A stretch of 64,000 nt of DNA from Bacillus sp. es.036 (GTDB lineage: Bacteria > Bacillota > Bacilli > Bacillales > Guptibacillaceae). The notes below the pieces were generated by a model that had not been told where the DNA came from, ran no database searches, and worked only from the letters and a program-made list of their open reading frames with translations. The position numbers and the translations under genes are program-made. This document shows, in pieces, positions 7,962 to 16,762 of this stretch; position 1 is the stretch's first letter; every line of letters begins with the position of its first letter. The stretch spans positions 2,046,001 to 2,110,000 of the forward strand of contig NZ_PDIZ01000001.1 in the NCBI RefSeq assembly GCF_002563635.1, given 5' to 3'.

Positions 7962-8801
7962 TTAAGATTTCCATTGTTTAATCCGTTTTACCAAAAGTAC
8001 GAACAGTAAAATAAATGCTGATAAAAGAACGATTGTTCCACCTGGCGCGATATCAAGATAATAGGCCAGAACAAGTCCTCCAAGTACAGCCATCTCACCG
8101 AAAATGATTGAATAGGCAATCGTCTGCTTAAATCCACGTGCAATTCGAATGCTGGCGGCCACAGGAAGCGTCATTAGTGCAGAAACCAATAAGACCCCTA
8201 CAATTTGCATTGAAACAGCAATTACAAATGCCACGAGTAAAATAAAAATGAAATGGATCCATTTTGCCCTTACTCCTGATACAATTGCTTGTTCTTCATC
8301 GAATGAAAGGAAGAACAGTTCTTTATATAATAGCGTTACGACAATAACGACAATCACACTAATGATTGCAACTGCCATTAAGTCACTTCGACTAATAGCA
8401 ATCACACTTCCGAATAAGTAATTAAACAAATCCGAATTAAATCCATCTGCTAAAGATAAAAAGACAACCCCTAGACCAATGCCACCAGACAGCGTAATCG
8501 GAATAGCAAGCTCTTCAAAATGCTTATATACTTTACGAAGCTGTTCGATAAATAACGAGCCCGCTGCTGAAAAACCCATTCCCATATAAACAGGATTAAC
8601 ACCTTGCCAAAATGTAGAATACTTACCAAGAAGCAGGCTAGCGGCAATTCCAGCAAGTGTTATATGTGATAAGGCATCGGCAATTAATGCCTGTCTTCTA
8701 ACAACGATAAATACCCCAAGAAGCGGTGCAATAACTCCAATTAAGATACCTGCCATAAAGGCATTCTGTAAAAACTCAAATTTCCATAAAGCTTGAATCA
8801 T
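7962..8801 (-). CDS. znuB: Zinc ABC transporter permease, ZnuB type
   Basis: A 279-residue membrane permease of the ABC-3 family that transports zinc or manganese. About eight hydrophobic segments are visible; family stretches include IGVIAPLLGVFIVVRRQALIADALSHITLAG near the N-terminus and GVLLVSALMTLPVAASIRIARGF late in the protein. It is 3 bases from znuC and 17 bases from zur, so the three genes form one operon, and zinc is the likely substrate. No substrate-binding lipoprotein gene follows; it must be elsewhere. Confidence 0.92.
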   Translation of the reverse strand: MIQALWKFEFLQNAFMAGILIGVIAPLLGVFIVVRRQALIADALSHITLAGIAASLLLGKYSTFWQGVNPVYMGMGFSAAGSLFIEQLRKVYKHFEELAIPITLSGGIGLGVVFLSLADGFNSDLFNYLFGSVIAISRSDLMAVAIISVIVVIVVTLLYKELFFLSFDEEQAIVSGVRAKWIHFIFILLVAFVIAVSMQIVGVLLVSALMTLPVAASIRIARGFKQTIAYSIIFGEMAVLGGLVLAYYLDIAPGGTIVLLSAFILLFVLLVKRIKQWKS

Positions 8802-8804
8802 TTT

Positions 8805-9581
8805 CTAAAAGCCTCCATGATCATGATCGTGACTTAATACATGAACATGATGGCCATAAAAACCTGATAATTCACGTTCATTAAACTGTTCAAATTCATT
8901 CGTCTCTCCATGAAAATGAAGCGTTTTGTTTAGACAAGCAACGTGCGTCACTTTGTCCGTAATCGTTCCGATATCGTGTGTAACAAGCAATAAGGTAATC
9001 CCATTATCCTTATTCAATTTACCGAGAAGCTCATAAAAATCACTTGTAGAATTCGCATCTACTCCTACTGTCGGTTCATCAAGAATCAGAATTTCCGGTT
9101 GACTGACCAATGCTCTTGCAATAAATACCCGTTGTTGCTGGCCGCCTGAAAGTTCCCCAATATTACTGGATGCAAAATCGCTCATTCCAACTAATTGCAG
9201 AGCATCCATGACTGCCTTACGATCATTTGGTTTCATAAATTTGAATAAACCAAGTTTGCTTGTCAGTCCCATTGAAACAACTTCAAAAACAGAAGCAGGA
9301 AAACCAGAATTAAAACTATTGGCTTTTTGTGAAACATAACCAATTTTACTCCAATCATGAAATTTACTCATTTTTTTTCCGAAAATATGAACAGAACCTT
9401 TTTGAGCTTTTAATAAACCGAAGATAATTTTAATTAAAGTTGATTTTCCGGATCCATTCGGTCCCACCAATCCAACAAAGGCCCCTTGAGGGATCGAGAA
9501 AGTAATATCTTCTAGTACATTGCCATCTCCATAATGGAAAGAAATGTCCTTAAGATCGATTAAATTATTAGAAGTACTCAT
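8805..9581 (-). CDS. znuC: Zinc ABC transporter ATP-binding protein, ZnuC type
   Basis: A 258-residue ATPase with Walker A (GPNGSGKST), Q-loop, the LSGGQQQR signature, Walker B (ILILDEPTVGVD) and the H-loop (VTHD). ATG at 9581 (MSTSNNL) is chosen because a GGTAGG site precedes it; the in-frame ATG at 9596 has none. The C-terminal tail is histidine-rich, with six histidines in the last fifteen residues (HHVHVLSHDHDHGGF), a feature of several metal transporter subunits that may bind zinc. It is the first gene of znuC-znuB-zur. Confidence 0.92.
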   Translation of the reverse strand: MSTSNNLIDLKDISFHYGDGNVLEDITFSIPQGAFVGLVGPNGSGKSTLIKIIFGLLKAQKGSVHIFGKKMSKFHDWSKIGYVSQKANSFNSGFPASVFEVVSMGLTSKLGLFKFMKPNDRKAVMDALQLVGMSDFASSNIGELSGGQQQRVFIARALVSQPEILILDEPTVGVDANSTSDFYELLGKLNKDNGITLLLVTHDIGTITDKVTHVACLNKTLHFHGETNEFEQFNERELSGFYGHHVHVLSHDHDHGGF

Positions 9582-9596
9582 TTTATTACCTACCAT

Positions 9597-9617
9597 CTAT
9601 AAGAATCATTACGATTT
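9597..9617. promoter_or_regulatory. Candidate Zur box upstream of znuC
   Basis: The right half ATTACGATTT (9608-9617) is identical to the half-site of the Bacillus Zur consensus (TCGTAAT-N-ATTACGA core); the left half matches at about 5 of 10 bases. It lies between the znuC start and a -10-like TATACT (9627-9632, minus strand), a repressing position. Confidence 0.6.
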
Positions 9618-9735
9618 ACATTATGTAGTATACATGACATCAGGAGTGTTTGTAAATTTAAATACTGATGTCACTCCCCTTTTTCATCTTCATGTATAAT
9701 GAAAACAAAATTCATTTTTAGAAAGGAATTTCACC

Positions 9736-11271
9736 TTGTCTCGAAAATCTTATTATGCTGTCATTGATATGGGATCGAATACGATTCGGCTTGTTATCTA
9801 TAAATTAAATTCATTCGGTGAATTACAAGAAGAACAAAATCTCAAAGTTACAGCTCGTTTGCGCTCCTATCTTGAAGAAGACTTAACAATTAATCCAGAA
9901 GGTTTAAATGTCATCCTAACGACTTTGCAGCACTTCCAAACAGTCACAAGATCGTATGACTTAAAAAGAATTAATTTAATTGCAACTGCAGCTGTCCGAC
10001 AAGCGAAAAACAGAAGTACGATTATGCGATTAATAGAGAATGAAACAGATTTCAAAGTTAACATTCTAAGTGAAAAAGAAGAAGCTTACTACGGTTATCT
10101 TTCTGTCATTCAGTCCACTAACCTTCAAGATGGCTATACAATTGATATAGGTGGCGGTAGTACGGAAATCACTTATTTGGAAGATCGTCAAATGAAGCAT
10201 TACCACAGTTTTCCTTTTGGAGCTCTTACGCTACAGAAAGAATTTATTCATAGTGAAAAACCTACAACGAAAGAACTAGGAAAGCTCCGTAATTTTTTAA
10301 CCGAGCAGTTTAAAACCATTCCATGGATAAATAAGCGAGGCTTGAGAGTTGCTGGTATTGGTGGGAGCGCAAGAAACCTTTCTCTTATGCATCAAAAAAA
10401 GTATCACTATCCTCTTTCAGGCATTCATCATTACGAATTTCCTGCTGAACAAATAGAAGGTATGATTGCTCAATTAAATATTTTATCTTTAAGTCAACGA
10501 AAAAAAGTAGAAGGATTATCAAAAGAAAGGGCCGATATCATCATTCCAGCTGTACAAGCGATTGAGACATTCACTTCATTTGTACAGGCTCCTTCCTTTC
10601 TGATGTGCCGAAAAGGGTTACGTGAAGGCTTTATGTACGAAACCCTCATTACAAACAAGGTAACGGATCGATTTCCAAATATCATCGAACGTAACGTGGA
10701 ATCATTAGTTTCGAAATACAATATTAACACTGCCAAAGTTGATGTGAATAAGAGGATAGCGTTTCTTCTCTCAAGCGAATTGCAAAGGGCAGGATTGCTT
10801 TTGAATTCAGATTATGAAAACCTTCTGGCTCAAGCTACAAAACTAAATTATCTTGGCGATCACATCGAGAGCGAATCAGTAAGTCAACATACCTTTTATA
10901 TTTTATCTAATACTGCCTTAAATGGTCTGAATCATAAGGATCGCATCATTCTCGCGCTTTTAGCATCTTTTAAAAATAGATCAACCTATCAGGAATTCTC
11001 TGCCCCCTATTCCTCTTGGTTTAACGGTGATGAGTTAGATCAAATTGAAATACTAGGAGCGGTACTAAAACTTTCCTATTTTTTAAACACAACAAATCGT
11101 GATGTTGTACACGAAATCTCGCTTACTGATGTGAATTCTGATCGATTTACATTGGAAATATACTGTACGAAAAGTTTTCTTTTTGAGAAAGAAAAATGCG
11201 AAAAGCATATTAAGCATCTCGAAAGAGCACTCTCAATGGATATTTCTTTAGAATTCCTTCTTAAGTCATGA
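9736..11271 (+). CDS. ppx: Exopolyphosphatase / guanosine pentaphosphatase family protein
   Basis: A 511-residue Ppx/GppA protein. The N-terminal actin-like ATPase fold shows phosphate-binding motif 1 (AVIDMGSNTIRLVIY), motif 2 (DIGGGSTEITYLE) and a later glycine motif (VAGIGGSARNL); the C-terminal half is the helical HD-like domain of the long form. It should remove terminal phosphates from polyphosphate and may act on pppGpp. The start codon is TTG at 9736, with GAAAGGA upstream. It is 90 bases before ppk in the same direction, so synthesis and breakdown of polyphosphate are paired. B. subtilis 168 lacks this pair at this position. Confidence 0.92.
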   Translation: MSRKSYYAVIDMGSNTIRLVIYKLNSFGELQEEQNLKVTARLRSYLEEDLTINPEGLNVILTTLQHFQTVTRSYDLKRINLIATAAVRQAKNRSTIMRLIENETDFKVNILSEKEEAYYGYLSVIQSTNLQDGYTIDIGGGSTEITYLEDRQMKHYHSFPFGALTLQKEFIHSEKPTTKELGKLRNFLTEQFKTIPWINKRGLRVAGIGGSARNLSLMHQKKYHYPLSGIHHYEFPAEQIEGMIAQLNILSLSQRKKVEGLSKERADIIIPAVQAIETFTSFVQAPSFLMCRKGLREGFMYETLITNKVTDRFPNIIERNVESLVSKYNINTAKVDVNKRIAFLLSSELQRAGLLLNSDYENLLAQATKLNYLGDHIESESVSQHTFYILSNTALNGLNHKDRIILALLASFKNRSTYQEFSAPYSSWFNGDELDQIEILGAVLKLSYFLNTTNRDVVHEISLTDVNSDRFTLEIYCTKSFLFEKEKCEKHIKHLERALSMDISLEFLLKS

Positions 11272-11361
11272 ATTTTTACAATTTCATTACAATTCCACAT
11301 GAAGAATTCAATTAATTTCTGGTAAAATGGACTTAAGCAACTCATAAAGGAAGGTAATTGA

Positions 11362-13464
11362 ATGAAGGAATTAGACAGCAATCCTAAAAAATTGAATATA
11401 GCTTCTTCTGATTATTACAACAACCGTGAACTTAGCTGGCTTGGCTTCAATGAAAGAGTACTAGAAGAAGCGGTGGATGAACGTAATCCACTATTGGAAC
11501 GGTTGAAATTCCTTTCGATTTTCAGTTCAAATTTGGATGAGTTTTTCATGGTTCGAGTGGCGGGTCTAAAGGACCAGATCGCCGCAGGATTTGAAAAGCC
11601 CGAAAACAAAGCAGGTTTAACACCCAAAGAGCAGTTGGCTGAAATATTTCAAATAAATCATGGTCTCGTTGACCATCAATATGAAACATTCACCCATTCT
11701 CTTCTTCCCTCCCTGCAAAACGAGAACATTCATATGCTTAAATGTGAGACGTTAACGGATGCTGAACGATCTTTCGTTAATGATCATTTTGAAAATCAAA
11801 TTTATCCTAGTTTAACTCCTATGGCGATTGATGCGTATCGCCCATTCCCGGTCATTCCAAATAAAGCGTTAAATATCGCTATTTTTTTACAAAAAGAAGA
11901 CGATGAAACTTCCGAAAATCACCTAGCTATCGTGCGAATTCCACCCGCACTTGATCGTTTTATTGAGGTTCCTTCACTCGATTCAAGACGATGTTTTGTT
12001 CTTTTAGAAGATGTTATAAGCCAAAATTGTTACAAGCTTTTTGAAGGTTATCGTGTTATATCTACATCTCAATTTCGTATTACTCGTAACGCTGATTTAT
12101 CAATCCATGAAGAAGGTGCGCGAGATCTTCTTGAAGTTATTGAAGAAGAATTAAAGAAACGAAAGTGGGGCGCTGCGGTTCGTCTTGAAATTCGGAAGGA
12201 TTGGAATGACAAAGCAGCAACTCGTTTTCTAATTGAAAAACTCGAGCTCCATGAGAAGGATGTTTATATTGTAGACGGTCCGATTGACCTTACATTTTTA
12301 TTTGGGTTTTACAAAACATTAAGCGATACCCATGATCATTTACTATTTGAAACCCTTGTTCCCAAAATTCCACGAGCACTTCAAAACGAGCGTTCCATAT
12401 TTTCAACTTTACTAAATAGGGATATTTTTTTGCATCATCCTTATGAATCATTTGATCCTATTGTTGATTTCATTCAACAAGCATCCGTTGATCCTAAAGT
12501 ACTTGCGATAAAACAAACCCTTTATAGAGTGAGTGAAGATTCTCCGATCATTAACGCTCTAGCAAAAGCTTCAGAAAACGGGAAGCTTGTCACAGTACTA
12601 GTTGAATTAAAGGCACGATTTGATGAAGAAAACAATATTCAGTGGGCTAAGAAACTAGAGAAATCTGGTGTTAACGTCATCTACGGTATGACATCTTTAA
12701 AAACACATAGTAAAATCACGCTCGTAGTGCGCAAAGATCGTAATGTCATTCAGCGTTTTGTTCACCTTGGTACAGGCAACTATAATGATGCGACTGCAAA
12801 AATTTACACCGATATGGGACTACTAACCTCAAACCAAAAATTGGGTATTGATGCTACAAATTTCTTTAATTATTTAAGTGGATACCGTACAAAACCAGAT
12901 TGGTACTACTTCTCTATTTCACCTGGTGAGATTAAAGAATCGTTCATTGAGCTCATTGAAAAGGAAATGGAACATCATCGTAGAACTGGAAGAGGACGCA
13001 TTATTGCTAAAATGAATTCTCTTACAGATAAAGACCTTATTATGCAATTTTATAAAGCCTCACAAACGGGAGTAAAAATCGACTTAATCGTGAGAGGAAT
13101 TTGCTGTCTTCGCCCAGGAATAGAAGGTGTGAGTAGTCATATTACCGTGCGGAGCATAGTGGGAGAGTTTCTTGAACACACGCGAATTTTTTACTTCCAT
13201 CATAGCGGAGAGGAAAACATCTATCTCTCTTCAGCAGATATGATGACTCGAAACATGGATAAACGAATTGAAATCCTATTTCCTATACTCCAATCCAATT
13301 TAAAACAAAAAGTAAAAGCAACGTTAGACCTCATTCTAAAGGACAATGAGAAAGCACGGGTTCAGGATAGTAATGGTATTTATCACTATGTCGAAAGGAA
13401 TACAAATGAACCCTCCATTAATAGTCAACAAAAATTAATGCAGAATCCATTTTCTTATTTATAA
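11362..13464 (+). CDS. ppk: Polyphosphate kinase 1
   Basis: A 700-residue enzyme that polymerises the gamma phosphate of ATP into polyphosphate, reversibly. The four-domain PPK1 layout is seen: N-terminal helical domain (NRELSWLGFNERVLEEA), head domain, and two phospholipase-D-like catalytic domains. The autophosphorylated histidine is H449 in KTHSKITLV; a second conserved histidine is H468 in FVHLGTGNYND. Start ATG at 11362 follows GGAAGG. It is probably co-transcribed with ppx and ends at a strong terminator at 13483-13514. Normal length, no damage. Confidence 0.97.
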   Translation: MKELDSNPKKLNIASSDYYNNRELSWLGFNERVLEEAVDERNPLLERLKFLSIFSSNLDEFFMVRVAGLKDQIAAGFEKPENKAGLTPKEQLAEIFQINHGLVDHQYETFTHSLLPSLQNENIHMLKCETLTDAERSFVNDHFENQIYPSLTPMAIDAYRPFPVIPNKALNIAIFLQKEDDETSENHLAIVRIPPALDRFIEVPSLDSRRCFVLLEDVISQNCYKLFEGYRVISTSQFRITRNADLSIHEEGARDLLEVIEEELKKRKWGAAVRLEIRKDWNDKAATRFLIEKLELHEKDVYIVDGPIDLTFLFGFYKTLSDTHDHLLFETLVPKIPRALQNERSIFSTLLNRDIFLHHPYESFDPIVDFIQQASVDPKVLAIKQTLYRVSEDSPIINALAKASENGKLVTVLVELKARFDEENNIQWAKKLEKSGVNVIYGMTSLKTHSKITLVVRKDRNVIQRFVHLGTGNYNDATAKIYTDMGLLTSNQKLGIDATNFFNYLSGYRTKPDWYYFSISPGEIKESFIELIEKEMEHHRRTGRGRIIAKMNSLTDKDLIMQFYKASQTGVKIDLIVRGICCLRPGIEGVSSHITVRSIVGEFLEHTRIFYFHHSGEENIYLSSADMMTRNMDKRIEILFPILQSNLKQKVKATLDLILKDNEKARVQDSNGIYHYVERNTNEPSINSQQKLMQNPFSYL

Positions 13465-13482
13465 ACATTAAACCATCATCAT

Positions 13483-13514
13483 AAAAAACCCCCTACTTTA
13501 AAGTAGGGGGTTTT
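13483..13514. terminator. Intrinsic terminator after ppk
   Basis: AAAACCCCCTACTTT/AAAGTAGGGGGTTTT, a fully paired GC-rich stem with A and T tails; usable also for the convergent transglycosylase gene. Confidence 0.88.
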
Positions 13515-13551
13515 CGCTTCCATTATGAACGAAGCGAAGGTGCTATTTCAA

Positions 13552-14283
13552 CTACATATCATGGTTACTAGCCATTTCTTGAATCTCGTCTGAATAACCA
13601 CTTCTAGGTGTTCCTTCATTTGCTACATAGGTTTTTAATCCACCGATGCCACGGTTATAAGCCGTCAGGGCTTCATCCCAATTATCGTATTTGTCATAAA
13701 GATAATCAAGATAAGTGACAGAAAGGGTTATTGAAAAATAAGGGTCAAATAATTTTTCTTCCGAGTAGTCAATTCCAGCCATATCAGCAATCCACGGGGC
13801 GGTATTCTTCATAAATTGAGCCATGCCATACGCATGCCCATATTTTGTTTCTGGCCCGATAAGCTCTGGATCAAACGTATTACCTGTTTCTACCTTTAAA
13901 AGCTCATAAGCAATTGCAGGATCAATATCTGCTTTCATTGACTGGTAAGTTAGAAATAATCCCCACTTTTTGTTAAACTTTCCTTCACTGTCATTATAAA
14001 ATTGCTCAGAGTATGCTTTTGCTTGTTTCCATTCTTCTACACTCACTGATTGCGTACCGAGTGAATAACCTGTTTCTTTCTCTAATCTAGTTATCGCTGT
14101 CTGTGTTTTGATCTGATCGTTCTGGGAAGATTTTTGATCCAACTCCCCAACCGTTGTTTTCGCATCGGCAACTTGTTCGTTAAAAAAGTGGAATTGTACG
14201 AGAATGATAGCTAGTACAAGTGTTAGAACAATAGCAGTGATCATTGACAGAGTTTTTTTTAGGTTGTTTTGAATAAAATTGAT
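13552..14283 (-). CDS. Membrane-anchored lytic transglycosylase (SLT domain)
   Basis: A peptidoglycan lytic transglycosylase of the SLT family. The catalytic glutamate is in LLKVETGNTFDP, followed by the family motifs YGMAQFMKNTAPW and TAYNRGIGGL. The N-terminal hydrophobic segment (MITAIVLTLVLAIILVQF) anchors it with the catalytic part outside. The start is uncertain. The best ribosome site, AAAGGAG at 14293-14299, is followed after nine bases by an in-frame ATC at 14283, giving a 243-residue protein with a lysine pair before the anchor. Canonical ATGs are at 14244 (no site, no positive residues before the anchor) and 14352 (AAAGG at a long 12-base distance). It resembles B. subtilis CwlQ (YjbJ) in domain type. 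Confidence 0.82.
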   Translation of the reverse strand: MNFIQNNLKKTLSMITAIVLTLVLAIILVQFHFFNEQVADAKTTVGELDQKSSQNDQIKTQTAITRLEKETGYSLGTQSVSVEEWKQAKAYSEQFYNDSEGKFNKKWGLFLTYQSMKADIDPAIAYELLKVETGNTFDPELIGPETKYGHAYGMAQFMKNTAPWIADMAGIDYSEEKLFDPYFSITLSVTYLDYLYDKYDNWDEALTAYNRGIGGLKTYVANEGTPRSGYSDEIQEMASNHDM

Positions 14284-14405
14284 AGTGTTGCACTCCTTTA
14301 CAACTGGTATTAATAAAGCTGAAGAGCACCAGTTAAGTTTATACCCTAACATTTATATCTCAAACCTTTCTACTATTTTGCTCATCAATGAACATCCTTT
14401 TATAA

Positions 14406-14432
14406 GAAAAAAGGCCCCAATTTAAGGAGCCT
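14406..14432 (-). terminator. Intrinsic terminator after yqfU
   Basis: Minus-strand stem AGGCTCC/GGGGCCT with loop TTAAATT followed by T6; overlaps the last codons and stop of yqfU. Confidence 0.78.
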
Positions 14433-15297
14433 AATGAATCGGTGATTTGAATTTTGCACCTCTCGTTTCCTGCGTATTCATAATCGTAAGAAATGCGTGA
14501 GGGTCAATATCATAAATAACACTTTTAAGCTTTGTAACCTCAAGACGAGTGATAACCACGTAGATTACTTCTTTTTCTTCATCAGTATAACCACCCTTGC
14601 CAACCAGTTTTGTTGTTCCTCTACCAAGTCGATCAAGGATCGCATCAGAAATCTCCTCATATAAATCTGATACAATCAATACTGCTTTTGTTTCATCAAG
14701 ACCTTGAATGACGGTATCTATTGTTTTAAATGCAATATAATACGCCATTACAGAATACATGGCATTTTCCCAACTGAAAACAAAACCAGCCCAGGTAAAA
14801 ATAAAAATGTTTGTAAACATAACAAATTCGCCAATTGAAAAGGGGATTTTTTTTGTTAATAGAATACCTAATATTTCCGTCCCATCCATTGAGCCTCCAT
14901 GTCGAATAACTAGCCCAACTCCAAGTCCTAAAGTTAGCCCACCAAACACCGTACCCAAAATTGGCTCAGTGGTAAATGGCGCAGTATGATGAAGGAGCGT
15001 TTCAAAAGTCGCAAGCCCTATAATTCCAAATAAGGTTGAAAATGCGAACGTTTTTCCAATTTGTTTGTAGCCATAATACATAAACGGAAGATTTAAAACA
15101 ACCACTAAAATAGCAAAATTAAAGGGTGTGAGATGATCGAGAATCAGAGAAACGCCGATTATCCCTCCATCAATTAATTGATTAGGAACAAGAAACAATT
15201 CAATAGCGGCTGCAGCGAGAAAAGCGCCAATCATAATCATAAGTAATCGGTAAATTAAGTGCGTTTTACTTTCTTTCCTATGCTGTTTTTTTTCCAT
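14431..15297 (-). CDS. yqfU: YitT/DUF2179 family membrane protein, YqfU
   Basis: A 288-residue protein with five to six transmembrane segments in the first 190 residues (YitT membrane domain, including [16 protein letters not shown] and [14 protein letters not shown]) and a soluble C-terminal DUF2179 domain ([29 protein letters not shown], ending [19 protein letters not shown]). The C-terminal domain resembles ligand-binding regulators, but substrate and role are unknown. It lies beside yqfT and nfo as in B. subtilis. ATG at 15297 is preceded by GGAGGG. Confidence 0.88.
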   Translation of the reverse strand: MEKKQHRKESKTHLIYRLLMIMIGAFLAAAAIELFLVPNQLIDGGIIGVSLILDHLTPFNFAILVVVLNLPFMYYGYKQIGKTFAFSTLFGIIGLATFETLLHHTAPFTTEPILGTVFGGLTLGLGVGLVIRHGGSMDGTEILGILLTKKIPFSIGEFVMFTNIFIFTWAGFVFSWENAMYSVMAYYIAFKTIDTVIQGLDETKAVLIVSDLYEEISDAILDRLGRGTTKLVGKGGYTDEEKEVIYVVITRLEVTKLKSVIYDIDPHAFLTIMNTQETRGAKFKSPIH

Positions 15298-15444
15298 TAC
15301 ACCCTCCAGAAAGTTCCAAAGTAAGGATCTTAATACTTATTATATTAAAATTCTCCTTGTACTAAAAGACACGAAAGCTTCTTACACAATTTTGAACACC
15401 ATCACAAGGAGGATGCATAGTATGAGATAGGCAAAGGGGGCATC

Positions 15445-15708
15445 GTGATGAATCCAATACAACTTCAACTTGTAAACTTCAAATTGAACCGTATTACGGC
15501 TGAAGAATTACTTCAGCTATCTAAACAATATGGTATTACACTTACAACAGGAGATGCAAAGAAAATCGTCCAAATATTGAAACAAGAAAATATCGATATT
15601 GCAAATCAAACGCAGCGAAAGCGCATTTTATTGAAAATTAGCCGTGAAGTTAGTCCTTCCGTTGCATCACGTGTAAATAAGTTAATGTTATCTTTTTTAA
15701 ATCAATAA
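15445..15708 (+). CDS. yqfT: Small DUF2624 protein, YqfT
   Basis: An 87-residue soluble protein, largely helical, with the pattern MNPIQLQLVNFKLNRITAEELL, GITLTTGDAKKIVQIL and a basic C-terminal half (KRILLKISREVSPSVASRVNKL). It matches YqfT of B. subtilis in size and position, between yqfU and nfo on the opposite strand. A site, AAAGGGGG, lies before ATG at 15445. Function is unknown; the helical pattern could suggest DNA or protein contact, but no motif supports that. Confidence 0.78.
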   Translation: MMNPIQLQLVNFKLNRITAEELLQLSKQYGITLTTGDAKKIVQILKQENIDIANQTQRKRILLKISREVSPSVASRVNKLMLSFLNQ

Positions 15709-15710
15709 CA

Positions 15711-15734
15711 AAAAACCGCTAAAGCGGTTTTTTG
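15711..15734. terminator. Bidirectional terminator between yqfT and nfo
   Basis: AAAAACCGCT/AGCGGTTTTT stem with A and T tails on both sides, between two convergent genes. Confidence 0.85.
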
Positions 15735-16628
15735 TTAGACAGTCATTAACTTGTTTTTTAAATCCTCATCAAACTTCTTATTACGAAGCATTTCAATCTC
15801 AAGTTTATACGGCGCTTTCTTATTTTTCTTATCTTCTCCTACATACGGTGTTTCTAGGATTTTGGGAATTTCTTTTAATTGCGGATGATGAATCACTTTA
15901 TTTAGAGCATCAAAACCAATATAACCAAAACCAATATTTTCATGGCGGTCTTTCGCTGCTCCACATTCATTTTTACTATCATTTACGTGAAGAACCTTCA
16001 ATCGCTCTATCCCAACAATACGATCGAATTCATTTAATACACCATCAAAGTCATTAACAATATCATAGCCCGCGTCGTGAGTATGACACGTGTCAAAACA
16101 GACAGATAGCTTCTCATTATGCGTCACACCGTCAATAATTTGAGCCAGTTCTTCAAAGTTTCTTCCACATTCAGACCCTTTCCCTGCCATTGTCTCTAAA
16201 GCAATCTGTACTTCTTGCTCCGGTGTAAGAACTTCATTTAATCCTTCGATAATCTTCTGAATCCCTTTGTCTGCCCCCGCTCCTACATGAGCACCCGGGT
16301 GTAAGACAATTTGACGGGCGCCTAGAGCATGGGTCCGTTCGATTTCGGAACGAAGAAAATCAACTCCAAGCTGAAATGTTTCTGGCTTTGTTGTATTCCC
16401 AATATTAATAATATACGGAGCATGTACGACAATATCCTGAATGCCATGTTCCTTCATGTGAGCGGCACCCTGTTCAATGTTGAGTTTTTCAATCGCCTTA
16501 CGCCTTGTGTTCTGAGGGGCACCCGTATAGATCATAAAAGTTGTTGCACCATATTTCACAGCTTCTTCACTTGCTCCAAGTAGCATTTTATCTCCACTCA
16601 TTGAAACGTGAGATCCTATTTTTAACAT
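15735..16628 (-). CDS. nfo: Endonuclease IV (AP endonuclease)
   Basis: A 297-residue TIM-barrel DNA repair enzyme that cuts 5 prime of abasic sites. ATG at 16628 ([19 protein letters not shown]) is taken because it follows AGGAAGGG and matches the family N-terminus; an in-frame start at 16703 is unlikely. Zinc ligands are visible in conserved blocks: [60 protein letters not shown] and LETP. Orthologous to YqfS, which works in spore DNA repair in B. subtilis. It sits close to cshB. Confidence 0.96.
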   Translation of the reverse strand: MLKIGSHVSMSGDKMLLGASEEAVKYGATTFMIYTGAPQNTRRKAIEKLNIEQGAAHMKEHGIQDIVVHAPYIINIGNTTKPETFQLGVDFLRSEIERTHALGARQIVLHPGAHVGAGADKGIQKIIEGLNEVLTPEQEVQIALETMAGKGSECGRNFEELAQIIDGVTHNEKLSVCFDTCHTHDAGYDIVNDFDGVLNEFDRIVGIERLKVLHVNDSKNECGAAKDRHENIGFGYIGFDALNKVIHHPQLKEIPKILETPYVGEDKKNKKAPYKLEIEMLRNKKFDEDLKNKLMTV

Positions 16629-16732
16629 TATCTTCAGCCCTTCCTTTTTTAACTTTGTTTCCATTCTCCTCATTTGATGACACAATAGCGACATCACATC
16701 CAACTACAGCATTTATCATAATAAAGCAGACA

Positions 16733-16760
16733 AAAACCCTCTGTGTTAAGAGGGTTTTTG
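16733..16760 (-). terminator. Intrinsic terminator after cshB
   Basis: AAAAACCCTCT/AGAGGGTTTTT stem, 5-base loop, T-rich end on the minus strand, overlapping the 3 prime side of cshB. Confidence 0.82.
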
Positions 16761-16762
16761 AG

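Noticed and set aside
9635-9673. Inverted repeat TGACATCAG read as a terminator
   Set aside because: The loop would be 21 bases and there is no T-tract after either arm; an operator is a better guess.
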